From an uncultured Paludibacter sp. (GTDB lineage Bacteria > Bacteroidota > Bacteroidia > Bacteroidales > Paludibacteraceae), in NCBI GenBank assembly GCA_937927845.1, contig CALFXE010000010.1, positions 110,166 through 174,165 on the forward strand: a stretch of 64,000 nt of DNA. The letters run 5' to 3'. The notes under the pieces are model-generated. The model was not told the origin of the DNA and made no database searches. It saw nothing but the letters and a program-made list of their open reading frames with translations. Shown here one piece after another: positions 57,302 through 64,000 of the stretch. The first letter of the stretch is position 1. Each line of letters begins with the position of its first letter. Position numbers and translations under genes: made by a program.

Positions 57302-57926
57302 AGAATGGATTTTAAATAGTGCGATGAATCGCTTCCAACTTAATTTTAAAAGAAATGTTGGACCAACTTCTGAATCTATAAGAAAATGTTCTCCTAAAAC
57401 ACTTGAAGAATGGCGTGAATACTATTTCTCTAATGTTAAACCGAAAGAACATATTGAAGAATTAGGAAAAAAACTTTATGTGAAAATAACTGAAGTTATT
57501 CAGTCAGAAGTTGCTGATGTAACAGAACAAGACTGTATAGACTATATGATGCAACTTGTAATTGACAGAACATTTGACGGTTATATGACGGAAATACAAA
57601 CTATTTACGGTCAATTACAAAACATACTGAAAATTCCTATTCAACCTGCACCTGACGAATGGGATAGATTGTTCAATGTTGATTTTTTTATTCAAATTGG
57701 AGAAAAATACATTGGACTTCAAATTAAGCCAGTGAATAGTGGAATTCAATTACCTGAGATTTTTAAAGAGTATAGTTTGCAGGCAGAAACACATAAGAAA
57801 TTTACGGAAGTATTTGGAGGCAAAGTATTTTATTTGTTTTCGACAAAAGTTGGAGATAAGAAAGAAATCCAAAACAAAGAAGTAATTGACGAAATAAAGC
57901 AAGAAATTATCCGACTTAAATCCTGA
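57294..57926 (+). CDS. MjaI-family type II restriction endonuclease
   Basis: 210 residues. The start AKEWILNSAMNRFQLNFKRN followed by VGPTSESIRKC matches MjaI-type enzymes as I remember them. A possible active site is VDFFIQIGEKYIGLQIK: Asp, then Gln-x-Lys in the place of the usual Glu-x-Lys. It overlaps the methylase gene by 8 bases, so both are made together. The recognition site is likely CTAG by analogy with MjaI, not shown here. Confidence 0.78.
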   Translation: MAKEWILNSAMNRFQLNFKRNVGPTSESIRKCSPKTLEEWREYYFSNVKPKEHIEELGKKLYVKITEVIQSEVADVTEQDCIDYMMQLVIDRTFDGYMTEIQTIYGQLQNILKIPIQPAPDEWDRLFNVDFFIQIGEKYIGLQIKPVNSGIQLPEIFKEYSLQAETHKKFTEVFGGKVFYLFSTKVGDKKEIQNKEVIDEIKQEIIRLKS

Positions 57927-57939
57927 TTGAAAGCCACAT

Positions 57940-58066
57940 ACCGCCAACAAAGGCTAAAATCAAGCGGGCAGAAAGTGCAAATTTAAAGGGCAGAGCAACT
58001 AATAAACTTTATCGCAGGTTGACAGTGAAGTGCTCCGAAATGCCCGCCAGCTTTTAGCCTCAGCCG
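57940..58066 (+). repeat. attC-like site of C17
   Basis: Left arm ACCGCCAA is the reverse complement of the C17 start TTGGCGGT (8 of 8). Arms AGGCTAAAATCAAGCGGGC and GCCCGCCAGCTTTTAGCCT pair; central GGTTGACAG motif. Right core CCG^TTA after 58066. Long class, 127 bases. Confidence 0.88.
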
Positions 58067-58113
58067 TTAGCGTTCAGTGTTGAAAGAAAACCAAAACCGA
58101 CAAAATAAGATCA

Positions 58114-58692
58114 ATGGCAAAGGAGAAACAAAAGATAGAAACAGTAAGAGAACTAATTTACCTATCATACGCAAATCTTGCTATGGCACATACAGCCGTT
58201 GATAAAAAACAAGAAAAATACGGAACCTTTAATTATATGATTAGAGCAAAGCTATTCAAAGGACTAAAAGAAGGTACAATGAACATGCGAACAATATTTG
58301 ATGATGAAAAAATCAAATTACAGACAGGACAAATATGCAATTATTGTGGCTCAACTGAAAAATTAGCTTTGGATCACATTTTCCCACAGAAATATGGAGG
58401 AAAAGATGATGCCGAAAATTTGATTTTTGCTTGCAAAACTTGTAATAGTTCCAAAGGGAAAAAAGATTTAATGGAATGGATGTCTTTCCGTGGTCAGTTT
58501 TTGCCATTAATGACAATCCGTCGTTACTTAAAACTAATTTTCAACTATTGTTTAGAAAATAATTTAATCGACAAAAACATAGAAGAGCTAAAAGAAATGG
58601 AATTGCCATTTAATATTAGTCTTCTACCAACGAATTTTCCAAACCCTAATGAACTTATTTTAAATGCAGAAAAACAAACACCGAAACGCTAA
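58114..58692 (+). CDS. HNH endonuclease
   Basis: 192 residues. The HNH zinc-finger nuclease is complete: CNYC (75-78), DHIFP with Asp87 and His88, Asn102 in ENLIF, and CKTCN (107-111). About 65 residues precede it and a helical tail follows. Such nucleases cut DNA in restriction or homing systems; no methylase is encoded beside it in C18. The stop codon TAA (58690-58692) lies in the C18 left core, so the gene ends in the recombination site. Sole gene of C18. Confidence 0.85.
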   Translation: MAKEKQKIETVRELIYLSYANLAMAHTAVDKKQEKYGTFNYMIRAKLFKGLKEGTMNMRTIFDDEKIKLQTGQICNYCGSTEKLALDHIFPQKYGGKDDAENLIFACKTCNSSKGKKDLMEWMSFRGQFLPLMTIRRYLKLIFNYCLENNLIDKNIEELKEMELPFNISLLPTNFPNPNELILNAEKQTPKR

Positions 58693-58807
58693 CATGCGGT
58701 ATATTTAATGCCGCTAATACTGCTAAAAAGACAACAACAATTAAACAGAGAAAGAATCAATAACAAACAAAAAACACGTAAAGCGGCACTAAACATACCG
58801 CCAAACG
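58685..58807 (+). repeat. attC-like site of C18
   Basis: Left arm AACGCTAA is the reverse complement of the C18 start TTAGCGTT (8 of 8). Arms GCGGTATATTTAATGCCGC and GCGGCACTAAACATACCGC pair around an A-rich middle that lacks the TTGACAG motif. Right core ACG^TTA after 58807. Long class, 123 bases. Confidence 0.83.
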
Positions 58808-58888
58808 TTATCTGTCAGCAAGGGACAGAAAAGCGTGATTTGGAAGAAACAAATAATAAAAACAAAGTAAAAATATTAACATATAGTT

Positions 58889-60343
58889 ATGAAAAAGGTA
58901 TTAATGTTATTTTTTATGTCGGCTTTAACTTCTGTTATATCTGCACAAGTTTCAGGAAAAGCAGGAGATTTAGATTGGATTTTATCGACAGATAGAGTAT
59001 TGACTGTTAGCGGAAATGGAGAGATGCCCGATTATAGTGTCGTAAGCACACCTTGGAGACAATATATATCTATCATAGAAAAGGTAATTATTTCAGAAGG
59101 AGTAACGCATATTGGAAATAATGCTTTTAATACTTCTAATACAGACACATACAATTCCGCTCTTGAAAGTAATATCTTTGAAGTTCTAATGCCAAACACA
59201 ATGAAAAGCATTGGAGAACGTGCTTTTATGAATTGTTCTAAATTGAAAAAAGTAGAAATCCCGAAAAATGTTACAGTTATAGGAGAATATGCTTTTTATA
59301 AGTGTGAGAATCTTGAATCTGCAATTCTTTCTGAAGGTTTACAAAATATTAATGGATATTCTTTTTATGGTTGTAAAAGTTTACCAACTATCGTCATACC
59401 AAATAGCGTTGAAAGTATAGGTAATTGGGCATTTCAATATTGCAGTGAACTTGAATCTATTTTGATTCCTGAGAGTGTCAAGAATATGGGGTGGTACGTT
59501 TTCAGCGATTGCACAAATCTTGAATCTGTTATAATTCAAGATGGATTGACAAACATAGGATTTAGTTCTTTTCAGTATTGTACTAATCTTTCATCAATAA
59601 ATATTCCCGAAAGTGTAACAAGCATTGAAAATTATGCATTTGAAAAAAGCGGTTTAACAACTATAACTATACCAAAGAGCGTTTCTATTATTGGGGATAG
59701 GATTTTAGGAAGTTGTAAAAACCTTGTTGAGATTAATGTTGATGATACAAATCTTTCGTATAGTTCTGTTGATGGAGTTTTGTATAATAAAGATATGACA
59801 GACTTAATACAATACCCAGCAGGGAAACTAAATAGTAATTTCACAATACCAAATGGTGTTGAAAAAATTGTTGATTATGCTTTTAGTAATAGTCAACATC
59901 TTACAAGTTTATTAATTCCTAAAAGCGTCATTAATATTGGAAGTGGCACTTTTTATTCGTCAAATTTGATTAATAAAATTATCGTCGAATGGGAAGAGCC
60001 TATAAAACTACTCTATAATAACTTTTTTGCTTTTAATGCATCGATGTGTAAATTAATGGTTCCACAAGGCACTTCGGAATCTTACAAAAACGCCTATGTT
60101 TGGAAAGATTTTATAATAGAAGAATACAGCGTTGAAACCTCTATCAAAAAATTACGAAATACCAAAATTGATGTGTATGGCTCAAAAAATTCAATAATAA
60201 TAAATTCAGAGGTTGAGACAAAAGTTAATATTTATTCAATTATGGGTATAAATTATACTTTCAATGTAAATATTGGATTAAACGAATTTACAATGCAAAA
60301 AGGAATTTACATCGTGAATAAAGAAAAAATCATTGTTCAATGA
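58889..60343 (+). CDS. BspA-like leucine-rich repeat surface protein
   Basis: 484 residues: signal peptide (TSVISA-QV), a short N-terminal domain with LDWILSTDRVLTVSGNGEMP, about ten BspA-type repeats (for example CENLESAILSEGLQNINGYS), an insert around residue 290 (YSSVDGVLYNKDMTDLIQYP) and a C-terminal beta domain ending KGIYIVNKEKIIV, which looks like a short type IX sorting domain. Likely surface-exposed and adhesive. Sole gene of C19. It shares the repeat type, but not close sequence, with the BspA-like protein of C16. Confidence 0.82.
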   Translation: MKKVLMLFFMSALTSVISAQVSGKAGDLDWILSTDRVLTVSGNGEMPDYSVVSTPWRQYISIIEKVIISEGVTHIGNNAFNTSNTDTYNSALESNIFEVLMPNTMKSIGERAFMNCSKLKKVEIPKNVTVIGEYAFYKCENLESAILSEGLQNINGYSFYGCKSLPTIVIPNSVESIGNWAFQYCSELESILIPESVKNMGWYVFSDCTNLESVIIQDGLTNIGFSSFQYCTNLSSINIPESVTSIENYAFEKSGLTTITIPKSVSIIGDRILGSCKNLVEINVDDTNLSYSSVDGVLYNKDMTDLIQYPAGKLNSNFTIPNGVEKIVDYAFSNSQHLTSLLIPKSVINIGSGTFYSSNLINKIIVEWEEPIKLLYNNFFAFNASMCKLMVPQGTSESYKNAYVWKDFIIEEYSVETSIKKLRNTKIDVYGSKNSIIINSEVETKVNIYSIMGINYTFNVNIGLNEFTMQKGIYIVNKEKIIVQ

Positions 60344-60353
60344 AAAAATGCCA

Positions 60354-60489
60354 ACAGATAACAAAGCTATATACGCCAGCCGTGGCATCCACAGCATATT
60401 GAGGGTTTTGTATTTCCCTCTCCCATGCGTTCAAGCTGATAAATCCACGGCTGGTCTGAAACCACGCCCAGGCGCATATAGCCGGGACG
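60354..60489 (+). repeat. attC-like site of C19
   Basis: Left arm ACAGATAA is the reverse complement of the C19 start TTATCTGT (8 of 8). Arms GCTATATACGCCAGCCGTGG and CCACGGCTGG with GGCGCATATAGC pair. Right core ACG^TTA after 60489. Long class, 136 bases. Confidence 0.83.
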
Positions 60490-60971
60490 TTATATGCCAG
60501 TTTAAAAATCAGAGGGTGTTGTCCCTTGTTGATTTCGAGCTTGAAGATGAAGTTCTACGGGCTGTTTTTTTAAAAAAAAGAGTGCTGAAGATTTCGCCCT
60601 TCAAGTCGTTGGATGTGAACATCGTGAAAATTTCATTTTCAAACGATTATCATCGTTCAACGACTTGGCAAAGTTCGGATAAAAAAATATTTAAAACAAT
60701 AGCTTTTTTCTTTTTTAAAAAACATTTATATTTGTAGGCTTCAAGCTCAGGTATGGAAAAATAACTTCACATATCCGAAGCATAAATGAAATTATTTTCC
60801 CATTTAAAATCAACAAGGTTCAAGGTTGATTTTAAAACCGGGGTTTTGGTCAGGGTTTGTGGAAATTTAAATATTGGTTTAACCAAAACCACCATATAAC
60901 ACGGCACTAAGTGCCATCAAAATTATGCACAAGGCATTAAAATAATTTCGACGGCACTTAGTGCCGTTCCG
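60490..60971 (+). repeat. Cassette C20: 482-bp repeat cassette, copy 4
   Basis: Same sequence as C1 by eye although it lies 33.5 kb away, with the four-way junction at 60602-60667 and promoter-like box at 60727-60734. It precedes the umuDC cassette. Confidence 0.85.
60892..60971 (+). repeat. attC-like site of C20
   Basis: Same as the C1 site; right core CCG^TTG after 60971. Confidence 0.8.
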
Positions 60972-61059
60972 TTGGGTGCAATTTTACTACCGACCGTACT
61001 AACATCAACAGTCCCGACAAAAACAGACAGACATTTCACCACAAAAATGAAAATTAAAA

Positions 61060-61067
61060 TAACTTTG
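61060..61067 (+). promoter_or_regulatory. Cassette-borne -7 box for the C21 operon
   Basis: TAACTTTG fits TAnnTTTG, 27 bases before the ATG at 61094. No clear -33 element and no LexA-type operator that I can recognise. Confidence 0.45.
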
Positions 61068-61093
61068 TAATCAATTTTTAAAACAAATATACA

Positions 61094-61486
61094 ATGACAA
61101 CAACAGCCAAAAACCCATTCACTTGGGTAGAAATTTATGTAGAAGATATGAGCAGAGCTAAAACATTCTACGAAACTGTATTCCAAACTCAATTAACAGA
61201 ACTGCCAATGTCGCCAGATTTTGGCGATATGCGAATGTATAGTTTTGCTTGGGCAGACGGACAACCAAACATCAGCGGTGCATTAGTAAAAATGCAAGAT
61301 ATGAAACCCGGAACAGGCGGAACATTGGTTTACTTTGCTTGTGATGACTGTTCAGTTGAAGAAAGCCGTATTGAAAGTGCAGGTGGTAAAGTTTTTAATC
61401 CAAAAATGTCAATCGGAGAACACGGATTTTGTTCTGTTGTAATGGACACAGAAGGAAATACTATCGGACTTCATTCAGACAATTAA
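61094..61486 (+). CDS. VOC-superfamily (glyoxalase/bleomycin-resistance-like) protein
   Basis: 130 residues, one VOC unit of paired beta-alpha-beta modules: FTWVEIYVEDMSRAKTFYE at the start and GEHGFCSVVMDTEGNTIGLH at the end, the usual positions for metal ligands. Such proteins are small-molecule enzymes or binding proteins, for instance for antibiotics or aldehydes. It lies five bases before umuD in C21, so it is probably co-expressed with the mutagenesis genes. The substrate is unknown. Confidence 0.82.
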   Translation: MTTTAKNPFTWVEIYVEDMSRAKTFYETVFQTQLTELPMSPDFGDMRMYSFAWADGQPNISGALVKMQDMKPGTGGTLVYFACDDCSVEESRIESAGGKVFNPKMSIGEHGFCSVVMDTEGNTIGLHSDN

Positions 61487-61490
61487 CAAA

Positions 61491-61940
61491 ATGACACCAT
61501 TAAAACTACATACAGGCAACATCATTGATATTTTTTCGGCTGACACCGAAACAATGCTTGAATTGCCGTATGTAGATGACGGAATTAGTGCAGGTTTTCC
61601 CTCGCCAGCTTTGGATTTTGTTGATTTGACTATTGACCTAAACAAACACTTAATCAAAAATCCGTCAGCCACATTTTACGGACGAGTTAAAGGCGTTTCG
61701 CTCAAAAATGCAGGAATTGACAATGGCGATTTGCTGATAATTGACCGAAGCATTGAACCAACAAACGGCAAAATTGCCGTTTGTTATATTGACGGAGAAT
61801 TTACAGCCAAGCGTATCAAAATTTTGAAAAATGAAATTTGGCTTATTCCCGAAAATGAAGATTACGAACCAATCCGAGTAACCGAAGACAACAATTTTTT
61901 AATTTGGGGTGTGGTTACTCACGTTATCAAAGATGTTTAA
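61491..61940 (+). CDS. umuD: UmuD-like S24 peptidase, polymerase V accessory subunit
   Basis: 149 residues, close to E. coli UmuD in length. The self-cleavage region reads ISAGFPSPALD (Ala34-Gly35), the catalytic Ser is Ser70 (VKGVSLKNAGI) and the Lys is Lys107 (EFTAKRI). After RecA-stimulated self-cleavage, UmuD' joins UmuC for translesion synthesis. It is followed after three bases by umuC. The N-terminal extension before the cleavage site looks complete. Confidence 0.9.
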   Translation: MTPLKLHTGNIIDIFSADTETMLELPYVDDGISAGFPSPALDFVDLTIDLNKHLIKNPSATFYGRVKGVSLKNAGIDNGDLLIIDRSIEPTNGKIAVCYIDGEFTAKRIKILKNEIWLIPENEDYEPIRVTEDNNFLIWGVVTHVIKDV

Positions 61941-61943
61941 AAA

Positions 61944-63206
61944 ATGTTCGCACTTATTGACTGCAATAACTTTTACGCTTCGTGTGAGCGAGTTTTTCGT
62001 CCAGACTTGAACGGAAAACCTATTGTTGTGCTGTCCAATAATGACGGTTGTGTAATTGCCCGAAGCAACGAAGCCAAAGCCGTTGGTATTCCAATGGGTG
62101 CACCTGCGTTTGAATACGAAAAACTTTTTAAGCAAAATAATGTTCAAGTTTTTTCGGCAAATTTTGCTTTGTATGGAGATATGTCAAACCGAGTAATGAC
62201 AATACTTTCGGACTATTCGCCCGAAATGGAAATTTATAGTATTGACGAATGTTTTTTAAAACTCAACGGTTTTGAAACACATTTCAACTTGCAAAACTAT
62301 GGCGAAGAAATGCGTTACAAAGTAACAAAGTGGACAGGAATACCAATCAGCGTTGGCATCGCACCAACAAAAGCACTTTCAAAATTAGCCAACAGAATAG
62401 CAAAAAAATATCCCGAAAAAACAAAAGGCGTTTACATTATAGACAGCGAAGAAAAACGCATTAAAGCGTTGAAATGGCTGAAAATAGAAGATGTTTGGGG
62501 CATTGGCAGACAACATACAAAACGACTAAATGCTCAAAACGTTTTTACAGCTTACGACTTTACTCAACTTGCTGACGAGTGGGTAAAGAAAAATTTGGCT
62601 ATTGTTGGACTTCGTTTAAAACACGATTTACAAGGTATTCCAACGCTTGATTTGGAAGAAACACAACCCAAAAAAAACATTGCAACTACCCGAAGTTTTG
62701 AAACCAATTACACAGAATTTGAACAATTAAACGAACGTATTTCAACCTTTGCAAGTTCGTGTGCCGAAAAATTGCGTAAACAAAAATCGTGTTGTAATTC
62801 GCTAATGGTTTTTATTCACACCAACGGACACCGAAAAGATTTACCACAATACAGCCGAAACATTGTAGTTAAACTTCCTTTCCCGACAAATTCAAGTATT
62901 GATTTGGCAAACTTTGCCAAGCAAGGTTTACAGCGGATTTTTAAACAAGGTTTTGCATACAAAAAAGCAGGTGTAATCGTTCAGGATTTTACACCCGAAA
63001 CAATTACGCAAACCACACTTTTTGAAACCCGAAACGAAAAGCACATTCCGTTGATGAAAGCTATTGACAAAATAAATTCAAACTTTGGACAGAGTAAAAT
63101 TCGTCTTGCAAGTCAAGATTTAAAACGTGTTTGGAAAATGAAACAACAGAAATTGTCGCCACGCTACACAACAAAATTAAGCGACATCATAACCATAAAT
63201 GTTTAA
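61944..63206 (+). CDS. umuC: UmuC-like Y-family DNA polymerase (polymerase V catalytic subunit)
   Basis: 420 residues, the usual UmuC length. The catalytic residues sit in [17 protein letters not shown] (first Asp) and YSIDECFL (Asp-Glu pair); [37 protein letters not shown] and a helix-hairpin-helix region ([14 protein letters not shown]) follow, then the little-finger domain and a C-terminal tail. With UmuD' it copies past DNA lesions and raises mutation rates. It is in C21 between umuD and the SRAP gene. Confidence 0.93.
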   Translation: MFALIDCNNFYASCERVFRPDLNGKPIVVLSNNDGCVIARSNEAKAVGIPMGAPAFEYEKLFKQNNVQVFSANFALYGDMSNRVMTILSDYSPEMEIYSIDECFLKLNGFETHFNLQNYGEEMRYKVTKWTGIPISVGIAPTKALSKLANRIAKKYPEKTKGVYIIDSEEKRIKALKWLKIEDVWGIGRQHTKRLNAQNVFTAYDFTQLADEWVKKNLAIVGLRLKHDLQGIPTLDLEETQPKKNIATTRSFETNYTEFEQLNERISTFASSCAEKLRKQKSCCNSLMVFIHTNGHRKDLPQYSRNIVVKLPFPTNSSIDLANFAKQGLQRIFKQGFAYKKAGVIVQDFTPETITQTTLFETRNEKHIPLMKAIDKINSNFGQSKIRLASQDLKRVWKMKQQKLSPRYTTKLSDIITINV

Positions 63207-63210
63207 CGCT

Positions 63211-63813
63211 ATGTGTTTTCATTCCAAACAATCCAAATCAGCACAAGAGTTAAAACAACGTTTTAAAGCAAATTTCAAAGACGAACATTTGTATCAACCG
63301 AGTATTTACAACGGTTTTCAATATCCAAAAACACCAATTATCACGAACAAACAACCCAACGAAATACAACTTTTTAATTGGGGTTTAATTCCGTTTTGGG
63401 CAAAAGACGACAGCATAAAAAAGAATACACTCAACGCAAGAATTGAAACGATTAACGAAAAACCAAGTTTTAGAAATTCAGTAAATAATCGTTGTTTAGT
63501 GCTTGCAGACGGTTTTTATGAATGGCAATGGCTTGACGAAAAAGGCAAACAAAAACAAAAATACGAACTGACTTTGCCCGACAACGAACTTTTTGCATTT
63601 GCAGGACTTTACAGCGAATGGGTTGATAAATCAACAGGCGAAATCATTAACTCTTACACAATCTTGACAACTGAAGCTAACGAATTGATGAGCAAAATAC
63701 ATAACACAAAAAAACGTATGCCAGTAATTTTATCGGCAGACAACGAAAAAAATTGGCTACACGGACACGACTTGACAATGCAAAACGAAAAACTAAAAGC
63801 AACCGAAATATGA
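63211..63813 (+). CDS. SRAP-domain (YedK/HMCES-like) abasic-site DNA-protein crosslinking protein
   Basis: 200 residues. The start is set at the ATG at 63211, not the in-frame ATG at 63199, because SRAP proteins need a catalytic Cys right after the initiator Met, and here the codons read Met-Cys-Phe-His. That leaves a four-base gap after umuC. Other landmarks: NARIETINEKPSF, CLVLADGFYEWQW with the Glu, and IHNTKKRMPVIL with the His. The protein shields abasic sites in single-stranded DNA by a covalent Cys link and is often part of SOS responses. Located in C21. Confidence 0.88.
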   Translation: MCFHSKQSKSAQELKQRFKANFKDEHLYQPSIYNGFQYPKTPIITNKQPNEIQLFNWGLIPFWAKDDSIKKNTLNARIETINEKPSFRNSVNNRCLVLADGFYEWQWLDEKGKQKQKYELTLPDNELFAFAGLYSEWVDKSTGEIINSYTILTTEANELMSKIHNTKKRMPVILSADNEKNWLHGHDLTMQNEKLKATEI

Positions 63814-63822
63814 ATAAAAACT

Positions 63823-63950
63823 GCACCCAACAAGGGTTTTGCGTCAGGCGGGCGAACGTACTAAATTCAACTTTCGTTCTTTTTTGTAACTTTGGTGCAA
63901 GGTTGAACATTCGTGCTTTTAATCCCGCCCGAACGCAAAGCCCCGAACCG
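63823..63950 (+). repeat. attC-like site of C21, with degenerate right core
   Basis: Left arm GCACCCAA is the reverse complement of the C21 start TTGGGTGC (8 of 8), about 2.85 kb away across four genes. Arms include GGGTTTTGCGT and CGGGCG-type sequence pairing with CGCCCGAACGCAAAGCCCC-like sequence at the right. The right core reads CCG^TCA where CCG^TTR is expected, so this may be the array end or a mutated site. Confidence 0.65.
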
Positions 63951-64000
63951 TCAAACTGTCTAAAAACCCCACTGCATTACTAACCCATTGATTTTTGATA
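63951..64000. other. Right end of window after the last recognised site
   Basis: The last 50 bases hold no gene or site that I can recognise. Whether more cassettes follow cannot be seen. Confidence 0.5.

Larger units (their letters stand above)
26941..63950 (+). mobile_element. Integron-like array of 21 gene cassettes
   Basis: Cassette bounds, cutting between G and TT of each right core: C1 26941-27422; C2 27423-33003; C3 33004-33485; C4 33486-34450; C5 34451-35681; C6 35682-36163; C7 36164-37652; C8 37653-43997; C9 43998-44944; C10 44945-46190; C11 46191-47334; C12 47335-49635; C13 49636-51273; C14 51274-52105; C15 52106-53449; C16 53450-55914; C17 55915-58066; C18 58067-58807; C19 58808-60489; C20 60490-60971; C21 60972-63950. 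All genes run on the + strand. Every cassette starts TTRNNNNNMA and ends in a folded site whose left 8 bases are the reverse complement of that cassette's own first 8 bases. Cassettes range from 482 to 6345 bp and hold zero to four genes. The upstream recombinase completes the arrangement. Excision and insertion are inferred from sequence only. Confidence 0.85.

Noticed and set aside
27343..60971. CRISPR array from the recurring palindromic sites
   Set aside because: Spacing is 0.5-6 kb with genes between, the sites differ in sequence, and no cas genes are present.
26941..60971. The 482-bp units as insertion sequences or MITEs
   Set aside because: There are no terminal inverted repeats or target duplications. 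Their ends coincide with cassette crossover points and carry an attC.
63199..63210. Earlier ATG of the SRAP gene
   Set aside because: It would bury the catalytic Cys that must follow the initiator Met. The ATG at 63211 gives Met-Cys.
26941..63950. Classical integron with IntI and GTTRRRY attC sites
   Set aside because: The recombinase lacks the IntI insertion and the right core is CG^TTR with variable following bases, so integron-like is the most that can be claimed.

Overview
The window looks like a low-GC member of the Bacteroidota, probably a Bacteroidales-like organism. The evidence is a SusC/SusD/DUF3823 nutrient-uptake locus, proteins ending in type IX secretion (T9SS) sorting domains, BspA-like leucine-rich repeat proteins, ATP-dependent PEP carboxykinase, and several promoters of the TAnnTTTG type.

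Region 1 (1-10.4 kb) is a polysaccharide-utilisation type locus. It holds a truncated SusC, a SusD, a DUF3823 lipoprotein and an uncharacterised glycosidase-like lipoprotein. A convergent membrane-anchored regulator (sugar/Kelch sensor outside, winged-helix activator inside) overlaps the last gene tail to tail.

Region 2 (10.5-21.1 kb, minus strand) is one tightly packed housekeeping run: dut, a TPR lipoprotein, a DUF4292 lipoprotein, an EnvC-like protein, parE, tadA, an AddA/RecB-like helicase-nuclease and a HAD phosphatase. A nested inverted-repeat island (21.2-21.66 kb), a LamG/T9SS protein and pckA with its terminator follow.

Region 3 (25.4-63.95 kb) is the main result: an integron-like gene-cassette array. 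A tyrosine recombinase (25401-26774) that lacks the insertion typical of integron integrases is followed by a promoter-like sequence, a candidate attI and 21 consecutive cassettes, all on the + strand. Between cassettes lie attC-like folded sites with a left core YAACA and a right core CG^TTR. If each cassette is cut between the G and TT, its first 8 bases are the reverse complement of the 8 bases at the left edge of its own 3' site (8 of 8 in nearly every case), although those bases differ between cassettes. This is what excision of circular cassettes would produce. Every cassette start also fits TTRNNNNNMA.

Cassettes are numbered C1 to C21 in the entries. Cargo is mostly defence, DNA-processing and envelope genes: a GIY-YIG/helicase/methylase restriction system (C2), a GHKL-ATPase/helicase giant (C8), a nuclease plus RNase J-like pair (C12), an MjaI-like restriction-modification pair (C17), an HNH nuclease (C18), a VOC protein with umuDC and an SRAP protein (C21), and many small lipoproteins. 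Four cassettes (C1, C3, C6, C20) are the same 482-bp unit without a convincing gene. It contains a compact four-way-junction fold and a promoter-like box pointing at the next cassette. Many cassettes carry two to four genes, and several have relics of half-sites, as if neighbours had fused.

No rRNA, tRNA, CRISPR array or transposase gene was recognised. Functions are assigned from visible motifs and remembered family features, without database searches.
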